This document shows, piece by piece, positions 20,043 to 30,320 of a stretch of DNA of 42,560 nucleotides (position 1 is the first letter of the stretch; each line of letters starts with the position of its first letter). The stretch is from Tritrichomonas foetus. Lineage: Eukaryota > Parabasalia > Tritrichomonadida > Tritrichomonadidae. The stretch is from assembly GCA_001839685.1 (NCBI GenBank), contig MLAK01000721.1, positions 29,794 through 72,353 of the forward strand. The letters run 5' to 3'. The translations under genes were made by a program, and so were the position numbers. The notes below the pieces were generated by a model. That model made no database searches. It was not told where the DNA came from and saw only the letters and a program-made list of their open reading frames with translations.

Positions 20043-21796
20043 ATGAAATCTCTCCATCAGTTTGCGCAGACAGGCGATATTAAAAAGCTTGAAGAACTCC
20101 TCAAGAGAGGTGTTAATGTTGATGCACTCGCTGCTGACAAATCAACAGCACTTCATTTTGCGACTTTTGCCGAAAACATCGAATCGACGCGATTTTTATT
20201 AGAACATGGTGCCTCAGTCAATCTCAAAAATCAAAGAGGCCTTACACCTTTACATATCGCAGCCAATTCTGGAAACGAAGTTATCACAGTACGTTTACTT
20301 GAATCAGGAGCCGATCCAAATGCCAAAGACAACGCAGTATGTATCATTTACCAAATATTTTTTATTTTCTCGCAAGAATAAAAATATTTGGTATTTTTTC
20401 TTTCATCAATATTTCTAACATGCAGGATGTTATTTAAAATTTCTAATCGAACTCCACTTCATTATGCTGCTCGAAAAAATAAATCATTAGTTGCACGTTT
20501 CTTATGTCAAGAAGGAGCAGATTTCCATGCTTTTGATAGAGTTCTTTTTTACTTTTTAATAATGGATTTTCTCCAATTCATTGTGCATGCGAAGTAGGTG
20601 CTATTAACTTTTTAACTATTCTTTTTGAATATGGAGCTAAGCCAGATATCACGTTAAAGAAGTCCTGGGCGCCCATCCATGTTGCTGCTCAGCATGAGCA
20701 GAAAGAAGTTGTGCAACTTCTTCTTGATGTTGGTGCAAACATTGATGTTACAAACTCAACGGGTGCTACACCATTACATATTGCAGCACAGCTTGATTCG
20801 CCATCAATGACTGATTTCCTTATTTCCCAAGGTGCTAATCCAAATATTCCTGATCGAGATAACGAAACGCCATTGTTTATTGCTATTACAGCAAACAGAA
20901 TTCCAACTGCACAATTTCTGATTAAAGCTGGAGTTGATGTCAATCAGACAAACAAATTGAAAACAGCCCCACTTCACCTTTCATGTAAATACGGTTTTTA
21001 TGAGATAACAAAACTTCTTATTGATAATAACGCTGATATAAATCTCATCGATAATCAAAGAAACACGCCACTTCATTTTGCAACAATTGCACAAAACGTA
21101 AAAATTGTCCAACTTTTGCTTGATCATGATGCTGATCCACTTGTTCGAAACATTTCTGGAAAGTCGCCATTTTCTTTGGCCAACACGCAAATTGCAGACA
21201 TTCTTCGAAAATCTGTTGCTAAACTTGCTGTCTCTCGTAAAATTGATCGTTCACAAAGCATTTCAAGAAAACAAAATGTTGCACAAAATCAACAAGAAAT
21301 AAGTCAGACTGAGAGTCAGATTCAAATTGAAGAGGAAGAATTGAATGAAGAAGAAGAAATTCAGCAAAAACAAAACAAACAACGTGATTTTGAAGAAGAA
21401 GAAAAACCTGAAAAACAAGAAAAACCTAAAAAAACTGAAAATGGAGAAACCCAAGAAAATCAACAAAATTATCAAGAAGAAGAAGAAGATATTTCAGATA
21501 AAAAACAGTCCCAAGAAGTCCCACAAACACCAAGCGTTTCAAGGCCAGAATCATCAGTGAGATCAATATCAGTGGCAAGTAGCGCTGCACCACCTCAGAG
21601 AAGAAGAGGGAAAGCGAAAATGACCAAACAGCAAAAGCGTGAGTTCGCCGAGCTGAAAAGGGAAGTCGAAGCAGAAGTGAGCGAAATGAACAAATACATG
21701 AAAAATCAGCTAAAAGAAATTGTAAGTATTATTTCAGAAGTGCGCTGTGAGTTTGCAAAAAGGACACGTGAAGCGGCATCAGAAGAAGTTGAATGA
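20043..21796 (+). pseudogene. Ankyrin-repeat protein locus, one intron and two frame breaks
   Basis: Ankyrin repeats run through three frame segments. The first is 20043-20336 (MKSLHQFAQTGDIKKLEELL through DPNAKDNA). The second begins about 20445 (NRTPLHYAARKNKSLVARFL). The third runs from about 20555 to 21796 (NGFSPIHCACEVGAINFLTI onward). The last carries about six further ankyrin repeats, then a Glu/Gln/Lys-rich region (about 21230-21500) and a basic C-terminal helix. A typical trichomonad intron (20337-20425) explains most of the first interruption. Splicing there still leaves 19 extra bases and an early TAA at 20435. The second break is a 20-base insert after GAT AGA (about 20541-20560). 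Each repeat is otherwise intact, so this is either a lightly damaged gene or one whose splicing I cannot model. Ankyrin proteins are scaffolds; the partner is unknown. Confidence 0.6.
20337..20425 (+). other. Spliceosomal intron, trichomonad type
   Basis: The donor GTATGT (20337-20342) and the block CTAACATGCAG (20415-20425) bound 89 bases within an ankyrin gene. In T. vaginalis the donor consensus is GTATGT and the combined branch/acceptor is CTAACACACAG. Here that block has the same length with two changes, so the branch A to AG distance is the same. The length fits known trichomonad introns (roughly 60-200 bases). It sits exactly at a junction between two ankyrin repeats. Confidence 0.75.
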
Positions 21797-22535
21797 GTTT
21801 ATTTTGAATAAATATCAAAATGTGATTTCACAAATCCAAATCTCTTATTTCTTCTTGATAAAATTAGTCAAACTGAGTTGAATTTGAATAGATAGTGTTA
21901 TAGAAATGTGTATATTGGTTATTTTCAAATCGATTTTTTCCTAGATAATTAATTTATTGTAATTCAGGCAATCATGCAAATATGGATTAACATTATCGTA
22001 AATATTTTTGATAAATAAGATCTATTAAGGTTAAGTTGAAAATTTTATAAATTCGATGGAAAGTCGGATAACATATAGATAGTGAATATCACTTTATTTG
22101 ACCAAACACAACAAAAGTATATCATCTTTCATTCATTTGCTACGCATCATTCCAATAATGTGTTTGCCCAGAATAATGGTGCACCGCTTTTGTATCAACA
22201 TCAATCGAAACAAACGACACAGAATCTGAACTTAAACCAAGTTTAGATCTTCTTCTTATCCTTTTGTCATTCACTAAGTTTATAGTATACTGTTAAGTGA
22301 AATTGAAGTTTGATAAAACATTTCCATTCAGGAAAAAACACATTCAATTTCGCTTCACCGGTGAAAAAGTGAAAACATATCTTGCAAGCTGCAGCTCGAA
22401 ACCAATTCTCAAATTATACGATTTTTACATACTATAGTATGTATTATAATAGCATTACCATTCTTGGAAATAGCAAGAAACAAAAAATTAGAAGATATTA
22501 TTTACATACAAACAAATTACTATATACAATTGTAT
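21797..22535. other. Intergenic region with a cluster of palindromes
   Basis: These 739 bases lie between the convergent ends of the ankyrin locus and the 668-residue gene. Most is plain AT-rich sequence. Between 22354 and 22443 there are three perfect palindromes: TTCACCGGTGAA (22354-22365), AGCTGCAGCT (22387-22396, directly after CTTGCAAG) and an 18-base one, TACATACTATAGTATGTA (22426-22443). No coding frame is convincing. Confidence 0.5.
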
Positions 22536-24542
22536 TCAACTTGTATAGCTGATGTAGTATGGCTTCATTAGTTCAGCCATTTTTTGGCGTCTTTCTGGAA
22601 TGATTACATGAGCAGATCTTCTGTGAATCACAAGTTCATCGTTCAATGTTCTCAGAAGATGATCTGCTGCCTGTTGAACATTCTTTTCGTTTGCTTCGAG
22701 ATCCTTCCACATATACTGGCATGTTGCTCTTGCATGTGGTGAAGAACTCGCTTCATATTTGACGAAGTCCTTCATCGCTTGGTAAACTTTATCGTATTGG
22801 TTTACAACGTCGAGTGACATTTCCCAAAAACTGAGTGCTTCTTTCAATCTTTGGCTATCTTCAATTGTTCGAGTGTATTTGATTAGAATATCTAGTTTTT
22901 GATGAACAGAAAATCCCAGACTTTCCCAAATGTTTTGAAGTTTACCAACAATGGATTCTGATTCTTCCGACGATTTCGAGAATTCGTATGATTTCAGAAA
23001 ACGTAAAACATGTTTGTTTCGTCTTGCTGCTTCAATAGTCATTACTTTTCCTGGTACATGTCTTTGTTCATTTTCAATATTTTTCCTCAAAAATTCATCA
23101 TCGCCTTCTTCTTCTTCCTCTTCTTCGTATTCATATTTGTATTGATTTTGATCGTCTTCATTCAAATCTTCTTCAGGATTTCCTTTTTCATTTTGACGAT
23201 TTTTTCCTGTGCCTGACAAATCAGAAGTTGTCCATATATCTCCAATTAATACTGGCTGATTTTCGAGAGGTGGTTTGTATTCTAATTCGAATGGCATTTC
23301 GATATCAACTTGGCTTGCATCAGGCAAGCATGGGACGAATGATTTGACTGCGTAATTCAATTGCTTTAAGGGTTGATCATGTTTTTCTCCTTGTCGGGTG
23401 CTCAGGGGATCGTAATTTTCCCAATATTTCTCGTGTGACTCTTGTTCGGTAAGCGGTTTACTTGATGTCATTGCGCGGCATGTTTTTCGCGGATTCTTTA
23501 ATCGGTTGAAAGGAATCGATATAATATTAACATTATTGCGAGTATTTTGTATTACCTTATCGTCGCTATCGTTATCGTCATTATCGTTCTTTTTGACTTG
23601 ATTTGTGTGTAGATTTTTTTGGAAATCACGGGAAGTTTGGGCCATTCCAATTAACAGCTTCTCGGGTAGATTAATTATATATTTTCTAAATTGTCTTTTG
23701 GTTTTCATACAATCCTCTTCATTTATTTGATAAGGTGTCATTTTATATAAAGATGGTAATTTATCACAATTATCTGAAATATTTTCTAAGATTTTATTTT
23801 CTATCGTATTGTCAAAACTTCTAAATACAGTTGTATTTTCCTTTTCTTTCGTTTCTTCCTTTTTAGGCAAAACGTCTTTAAATTCATTTTGATAAGTTTC
23901 ATTTAAATTGTCCAAATCCAACAATTGTTGCTGAATTGCATAAACGAATACTTTCTTTCTGGCTTCGCCAGCACATGTAATAAAATGCATCATTGTTGCT
24001 CTCAATTGTTTTTTCTTTTGTTTGAATTCATTTTCAAGCATTTTATGATGTTTCATAACTCGAACATGTGATGCAACTGCTTCCAAAAATCTGCTGATTA
24101 CCACAGGTACATCATCCCTATTGATGAAAGGTAACTGCGTTGAAATTTCTTTTTTAATATTATTGACTGTTTCCGATGTAAGCCAAAATTTTTGGTATGG
24201 CTCCGCTTCGAAAAGTTTATTAACATCAAATAATTGATTATGCTTGTTTGCCGTTTGAATTGAGGCTTTGGCGATAATGGCGGGCCGTAATAAACTTTTT
24301 CGAAATTCATCAGAGTCGAACCGTCCGATAAATCCTTTTTCGAATTCTCTTTTCAAAAAAATGCATCCGTTTTCGATTGCACGGTCTGGCGAAGGTGGAG
24401 CTTCGATTGATGGTGGCATCGGTAAGGCTTTTGAAGTTCCGTACATCATATTGATATTATCGATTGTCTGAACATCAAGTACTGGTTTAAATAGAGTTTT
24501 ATCTTTCTCGAGATCTTTGATTGTTTCGATTAAGGAATCCAT
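22536..24542 (-). CDS. Hypothetical coiled-coil protein, 668 residues
   Basis: This is a full-length frame without membrane segments. The N-terminal part (about 1-110) contains a proline-rich patch (PMPPSIEAPPSPDRA). Helical regions at about 125-250 include HHKMLENEFKQKKKQLRATM. A variable Asn/Asp-rich section follows. A strongly acidic patch of consecutive Glu near residue 470 precedes a compact helical C-terminal domain (about 520-668, SIVGKLQNIWESLGFSVHQK, KLDILIKYTRTIEDSQRLKEAL, ending YYISYTS). I cannot name the family with confidence. The layout resembles coiled-coil proteins of flagella and basal bodies, which is inference only. The gene lies downstream of, and on the same strand as, another coiled-coil gene, 341 bases away, each with its own upstream region. 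Confidence 0.75.
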   Translation of the reverse strand: MDSLIETIKDLEKDKTLFKPVLDVQTIDNINMMYGTSKALPMPPSIEAPPSPDRAIENGCIFLKREFEKGFIGRFDSDEFRKSLLRPAIIAKASIQTANKHNQLFDVNKLFEAEPYQKFWLTSETVNNIKKEISTQLPFINRDDVPVVISRFLEAVASHVRVMKHHKMLENEFKQKKKQLRATMMHFITCAGEARKKVFVYAIQQQLLDLDNLNETYQNEFKDVLPKKEETKEKENTTVFRSFDNTIENKILENISDNCDKLPSLYKMTPYQINEEDCMKTKRQFRKYIINLPEKLLIGMAQTSRDFQKNLHTNQVKKNDNDDNDSDDKVIQNTRNNVNIISIPFNRLKNPRKTCRAMTSSKPLTEQESHEKYWENYDPLSTRQGEKHDQPLKQLNYAVKSFVPCLPDASQVDIEMPFELEYKPPLENQPVLIGDIWTTSDLSGTGKNRQNEKGNPEEDLNEDDQNQYKYEYEEEEEEEGDDEFLRKNIENEQRHVPGKVMTIEAARRNKHVLRFLKSYEFSKSSEESESIVGKLQNIWESLGFSVHQKLDILIKYTRTIEDSQRLKEALSFWEMSLDVVNQYDKVYQAMKDFVKYEASSSPHARATCQYMWKDLEANEKNVQQAADHLLRTLNDELVIHRRSAHVIIPERRQKMAELMKPYYISYTS

Positions 24543-24883
24543 AACATAATTATTAATTTTACCTCCTGTCGGTTTTATTAACTTTCAAAATGTTCAAATG
24601 TCATGGTGTCTTATATTCAAATCTTTTTGAATGTCCTCAATTATAATTTTTGGAAAATTTTCATAGAAAATTAAAATTGTAACGTTTTTTTATTTTGTTG
24701 ATTATTTTGTTTTATTGAATTAGTGGACTTTTTCTATAATATTGAAAAAATGATTATCGATAAATTATTTTCTCATTATTTCGTGAGTGAAAAAGATCAG
24801 AGAGAAAATTGTCATAATAAATGAAATAATTTTCAATAATTTAATAATCCATCATAATAATTTCCCTTTCTTACACAGTAAAA
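24543..24883. other. Intergenic region between two minus-strand genes
   Basis: These 341 strongly AT-rich bases hold the promoter of the 668-residue gene and the 3' end of the 459-residue gene. I see no clear initiator motif, gene or repeat. Confidence 0.4.
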
Positions 24884-26263
24884 TTATTTTTCAAATAAGT
24901 TCTTGAGGAGTTCATTTGCCTCGGGATCAGAGAGGACTATGTCTTTGGCATGCATTCCTGAACTTTTTGACATCGGGCTCCTCAAAAGATCACTCGAAAA
25001 TAAATCATCGTCTCCACTTTCTGGAATGTTTATCACTACATTTTTAGGGGTTTCATCACTTTCAAAATCCTTTAATAGATTTCCATATAAGTCATCTGTT
25101 GTATCATCAGTTTGTCCAACAATGACATCTTCCTCTGCATTTCCTGTTGGCTGGTCCTCATTGTTCTCTAGAACAATATCAAACTCTGGTTCATTACTCA
25201 TTTCATTGTATTCTTCTTCTTCAAGAAATTCATTTTGATTTTGTTGTTCTGGATACTCTTCTTCAACCAATTGATTAAACTCTTGGTCAACTTGAAGTTG
25301 GTGATTATCGAAGACTTCATAATCTTCTTCATGTCCAAAACTGAAATTATCTTCCTCTTCTTCATGAAGTGGATATATTTCATCAGCCTGTGAAAATTGA
25401 TACTGAGAAGATTGAACAGAAGAAATTTCCGAAGCCTGAACTATATTTTCATCATTTTCTCTAACCTTTTGAGTAATGAACTTGTTGATTTGTTCAGACA
25501 TTTCTAATTTCTTTTCTTTGGATTTGATTTTTTGTGTCATTTCAGAAAAGATCTTCTGTTGGTTGTAAATAATTGTCACTTTGGCAAGCTTTTCTTGTGC
25601 TTTTAGTGCTTCTTCTTTTTCAGCTTCGTTTTTCTCCATTGCTGACTTCAATTTCTCAGTCAATATTTGGAGTTCATTCTTTTGCTTGAAATATGCTTGT
25701 TTTCTCATCAATTCGTATTTTTGGTTAATTTGATCTAATTCGCCATTAATGAAATCGACTTTCACTTGGTGGGCTTTTTCACGTATTTTTACAGCACCGT
25801 CGAAATCGTCGTTTTCTGCAAGTCTTTTGGCTTGAAGAAGGAGCTCGCGGCTTTCTTTCACGTCTTTGATTTCTTTTGACATTGTTCGTGCAACAGCGTG
25901 CGCTTTAATGAACTCAACACCTTCGAGTTCTTTGATATGTCTAGATTGAAGTTCGACAAATGCATTATCTATCTTCTCAGAAATATCAAGCTCTTTGAAT
26001 CTATATTGAGTAATAACGATTTCTCTTCTCTTTTGGAGATCTGCATATATTTCATCAATTTTCTCATCAATTCTTCGCTTGCATTCATTGATAATCTCAG
26101 TTACATCGACATCTTTTCGGCAATTAATTGCTGCTTGTACTTTTTTAGCTTTTTCAAATTCGAATTTGTTGATAAACGTTTTCTTAAGCTTCAGAAGAGT
26201 TTCAATCGGAAGTTGGGAAAAATCGCGGCTTGCAGAAGATGCAATCGATGATGCTTCAGACAT
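24884..26263 (-). CDS. Hypothetical coiled-coil protein with acidic tail, 459 residues
   Basis: Residues 1-60 hold a Ser-rich start and a helical hairpin (LLKLKKTFINKFEFEKAKKV). A similar hairpin recurs near residue 145 (LLLQAKRLAENDDFDGAVKI), so the protein may contain paired helix-turn-helix repeats. About 60-270 is long charged coiled coil. The last 190 residues are acidic and Gln/Asn-rich, with HEEEEDN, VEEEYPEQQ and FLEEEEYNE, ending ANELLKNLFEK. There is no recognisable enzyme motif. It may be a cytoskeletal adaptor, by inference. ACGTTTAGCAA (reverse of 26269-26279) lies just before the ATG, as in the EB1 gene. The start is divergent from the ankyrin gene at 26381. Confidence 0.75.
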   Translation of the reverse strand: MSEASSIASSASRDFSQLPIETLLKLKKTFINKFEFEKAKKVQAAINCRKDVDVTEIINECKRRIDEKIDEIYADLQKRREIVITQYRFKELDISEKIDNAFVELQSRHIKELEGVEFIKAHAVARTMSKEIKDVKESRELLLQAKRLAENDDFDGAVKIREKAHQVKVDFINGELDQINQKYELMRKQAYFKQKNELQILTEKLKSAMEKNEAEKEEALKAQEKLAKVTIIYNQQKIFSEMTQKIKSKEKKLEMSEQINKFITQKVRENDENIVQASEISSVQSSQYQFSQADEIYPLHEEEEDNFSFGHEEDYEVFDNHQLQVDQEFNQLVEEEYPEQQNQNEFLEEEEYNEMSNEPEFDIVLENNEDQPTGNAEEDVIVGQTDDTTDDLYGNLLKDFESDETPKNVVINIPESGDDDLFSSDLLRSPMSKSSGMHAKDIVLSDPEANELLKNLFEK

Positions 26264-26380
26264 GAAATTTGCTAAACGTACATACTATTCAAACGACCGT
26301 TAAAATTCATTTTTTTAAGAAAATGTGACCATTTATTATATCAAAAAGTCCGCTGATGCATCACCTAATTATTTTTTGGG

Positions 26381-27799
26381 ATGTTTACATTCCATCTTGA
26401 TCCTGTCGATAAAGGAACAAATTTTGATTGGAGAATATCTGTAAATAACATTGAAGTTGAATGTATCAAAATTAATGTTATCCAACATAGCAAAGTCATT
26501 AGATCATTTGTGAATAAAACCCCTGATGCCCCATTATTTAGTATTATATTAGAAAATGAATACTATGATCATTCTTTACTCACTAATTTTTTTCAATGTC
26601 AAGATGTTCGCTTAACCGATGAAAACTATCTTTTTTTGAAAGAATTGCTTTCAGAATTGAAAATTGACACATTCAACGATAAAATTGATGCATTTCAACA
26701 TTTACTTGAAGAAATTCAAAAGAAAGACACATTACTACGTAATCTTTATTCATGTAAAAAATATTTGATCAATGTTATTGAATCACATGAGTGCAATCTT
26801 CCTGATGTTGTTGTGAATTGTGTAACAATGTTAGATAATATTGGTGATATAGAATTTTTCCAAATAATATTCAGTTGTTGTGTTGCCAGACCTGATTCAA
26901 TAGATTTCTACATCGATCTTATTAAGCAGATAGATAATCAAATTCCGTTATTAGATCAATTCAAGCATTATGTTGAATTTGAATATCAAAATTCACTTGA
27001 AATTGATCATTTTGAAGTGCAATGTGAATCTCGTTATATTCTAACTAAACTTTCGAACACATTTGAAAGTTCACAACATGATGATACTACTTCTAATAGT
27101 ACTAATAATAATAATACACAAGAAATTATTGAAATCATACGGAAAGACAACATTGACGCACTCAAAGCATATATTTTTGATCACAATATTGAGGACTATA
27201 CAACAATTAAATATTCTTTTAATGAAAATGAAAAATGTACAATCTTACAAAAAGATAAGCCAACACTTCTCGAAATTGCAGCTTTCTTTGGTGCAGTTAA
27301 ATGCTTCAAATATTTTCTCTTGAACAATGATAAAGTATCTTTTATATTGGCGAAATATGCTGTTGCAGGAGGAAATACCGAAATAATTCATATTTGTGCT
27401 CAGAATAAATGTATTTTCGTGCATACTTTAAATATTGCAGTGAAATATCATCGATTCAAAGTTTTTAATTGGATTGTTGAAACATTTAAATCGAATTTAT
27501 CTTTTAGTTCATTTTTGATTGAGACTGCATTCAAATACTGTGAAATTCAGATTATCTTCTATCTTTTAAAAAATGGATATTTCTCACCAGATTTTTTAAT
27601 TGAATCTGTGAAAAGCAATAATCTTATTTTATATCAATTTTTCTTGCCAATGGTTGACATAAATTCAATATCATCAATTGATGGATTTACTTCTCTACAT
27701 GCAGCCTGTTTTAATGGAAATTTAGATATGGTAACTTTGATTCTACAACAACCTGGTGTTGAAATTAATAAAATTGTGAATAGTGTTTTTTCCAAATAA
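26381..27799 (+). CDS. Ankyrin-repeat protein, 5' intact part (trichomonad superfamily)
   Basis: The open frame encodes 472 residues. Residues 1 to about 190 match the N-terminal architecture common in the large trichomonad ankyrin superfamily: a BTB-like segment (VIQHSKVIRSFVNKTPDAPL, FSIILENEYYDHSLLTNFF) followed by helical sequence. Ankyrin-like repeats begin near residue 245 (IIEIIRKDNIDALKAYIF) and become clear at FTSLHAACFNGNLDMVTLIL. The frame ends with NKIVNSVFSK just where the next repeat should start. Further ankyrin modules continue downstream, so the true product is either truncated or assembled from more exons. Such proteins are usually non-enzymatic scaffolds. TCACC (26361-26365) lies 18 bases before the ATG. 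Confidence 0.7.
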   Translation: MFTFHLDPVDKGTNFDWRISVNNIEVECIKINVIQHSKVIRSFVNKTPDAPLFSIILENEYYDHSLLTNFFQCQDVRLTDENYLFLKELLSELKIDTFNDKIDAFQHLLEEIQKKDTLLRNLYSCKKYLINVIESHECNLPDVVVNCVTMLDNIGDIEFFQIIFSCCVARPDSIDFYIDLIKQIDNQIPLLDQFKHYVEFEYQNSLEIDHFEVQCESRYILTKLSNTFESSQHDDTTSNSTNNNNTQEIIEIIRKDNIDALKAYIFDHNIEDYTTIKYSFNENEKCTILQKDKPTLLEIAAFFGAVKCFKYFLLNNDKVSFILAKYAVAGGNTEIIHICAQNKCIFVHTLNIAVKYHRFKVFNWIVETFKSNLSFSSFLIETAFKYCEIQIIFYLLKNGYFSPDFLIESVKSNNLILYQFFLPMVDINSISSIDGFTSLHAACFNGNLDMVTLILQQPGVEINKIVNSVFSK

Positions 27800-29238
27800 T
27801 AATAGACATAGTGAAGTATGTTTTATGATTTAAAGTACTGCGCTTCATATTGCCTGTAGATATCGATATAACTTGGAGATTATAAAGCTTTTGATTTCTA
27901 ATGGCGCAGATCTAAATATACCAAATATTTATATTTCCTTTGTGGTTTTGATTTTGTTTCTTTAACACTTACACGGGAATTTATCTTTATTTTTAATCGT
28001 GTTTGAATCTTAACTTTTAATAATTCCACTTATAATTGCATTCATATTGCTGTCGATAAAAATAACCCAGAATTAGTGGCATATTTAATTAATGAATGCA
28101 ATGTTGATATTAATGTCGAACAAAAAGTCATTTTAAATTTATTAGAATTTTTTCTATGTTTATGAAGTATATTTTTATTATTCAAGACGTTTTACTTTCT
28201 TTGTAATTCAGTTTTTGTATCTATTAATAATGAAATTTGTTAAAATTTAAAAAAGTTTCCATTTTCAATCAATAATGTTTTATTCATCTTATAATCAGTT
28301 TTCATATGTATTTATGAAAGAGTTTTATTATCGTATTTGATAATGTTTCGTTTCACATTAATATACTAGTTTTTCAAAATTTCATTCGGAAATTAATCAT
28401 TTTTTAATAGAGTTTCATCCATTTCTAAACTTACACCACTTCATATGGCTATTGAAAATGGCAATATTGAAATCATTAAGATTTTATTATCACATGATGA
28501 TATTGATGTGAATGCTCTCTACATTTAGGCATTTTTTCATAAAATTCTTTCAATCTCTGAAAAAGATGATGTTTTCTTGATTTTCATTTCGTTTTGGAAT
28601 ATTTAAAAACGTTTCTTTCATTTTCATGACGTTCTTCCAAATCTTTCTTAGTTTTTCGACTTTTTTATGGGGTTCAATTCTTGCTTATTTTCTATTATTT
28701 TACTTCTATGAAGTTTTCTACATTATTCAAAATGTTATCTTAGAAAATTCATCTACGAGTATGAATTTCCATTTATGAAAACGCTTTCTTGTATGCTTGT
28801 GAAAAAGGAAATATAAATGTTATTAAGGAATTACTGAATGATCCAAGGGTTGATTTTAAAGCTAAATCAGAAGTTATTTCCGCAAATTAAACGAGTTTTA
28901 TGATTCCCAACAAAGTTTATTATAAATTAACAAAGTTACCTCATCAACTTTTATACAGTTATTCATATATTCTAAGCTAGTTTTTCTTTATCTACTTATT
29001 ACGTTCTTTATATTTTTCATACAGTTTTTGATTATACTTCTGGAGAAGTAATTAATAGCATTTATGAAGTTTAGATACTATTTTATACAGTTTCATTCAG
29101 TTTATTTTGTGTTTTATTTAAAATTTATGAAGTTTTTTAATTTTTTCCGAATTAGATTGCCTTTTAATATCTCAAAAGCACAACAATGCTGATATAATTC
29201 AATTACTCACTGATATTACAAGCAATGATAATCAATGA
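27800..29238 (+). pseudogene. Five separated ankyrin modules, continuation of the upstream ankyrin gene
   Basis: Five clean single-repeat segments follow the upstream frame. They are 27834-27926 (STALHIACRYRYNLEIIKLL), 28019-28120 (CIHIAVDKNNPELVAYLINE), 28424-28519 (KLTPLHMAIENGNIEIIKIL), 28777-28878 (NAFLYACEKGNINVIKELLN) and 29155-29238 (CLLISQKHNNADIIQLLTDI, ending NDNQ and TGA). The spacers between the modules are 92, 303, 257 and 276 bases long, T-rich and full of stops. Each module lacks stops and frameshifts, and each break falls between the D-x-N end of one repeat and the TPLH-like start of the next. This is either a decaying gene or an exon-per-repeat gene with unrecognised intron borders. 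I see no GTATGT/CTAAC pairs that would restore the frame. Confidence 0.6.
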
Positions 29239-29472
29239 TTATTCTTGGCAAAATGAATAAAATTTTTCGAGACATATTTTTGTATTTTTATGAGTTTTTT
29301 ATGTACTATAATCTAAACAGAAGCTTAACCATAAGGATAACGCTGTTATTGATTTAGCTTTTTGAAAGAACATTGAATTTTCAAAGGAGGAAAAAACATG
29401 CCTATTCAATTTCTGAAACAAAATATAACCACCATAGACAAAGAAATGGAAAATAGTTTGAAATTTCGCGAA

Positions 29473-29477
29473 TCACT
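29473..29477 (+). promoter_or_regulatory. Initiator-like TCACT
   Basis: TCACT matches the trichomonad initiator TCAY(T/A). Its A, the expected transcription start, lies 11 bases before the ATG at 29486. Such short leaders are normal in trichomonads, and this supports the chosen start. Confidence 0.55.
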
Positions 29478-29485
29478 CGTTTGTT

Positions 29486-30247
<762 letters not shown>

Positions 30248-30283
30248 GAATAAAAAATAATCAATAGGAAAAATATAATTGCC

Positions 30284-30320
30284 TTTTTTTTTTTTTTTTT
30301 GTGTGTGTGTGTGTGTGTGT
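30284..30320 (+). repeat. T17 followed by (GT)10
   Basis: A run of 17 T is followed directly by ten GT dinucleotides, about 37 bases after the polyasparagine gene stop. This is non-coding and probably length-polymorphic. Confidence 0.95.

Noticed and set aside
27819..27835. GTATGT near the first ankyrin spacer as an intron donor
   Set aside because: It lies after three in-frame stops and close to the following module, leaving only about 17 bases before the next AG and no CTAAC block.
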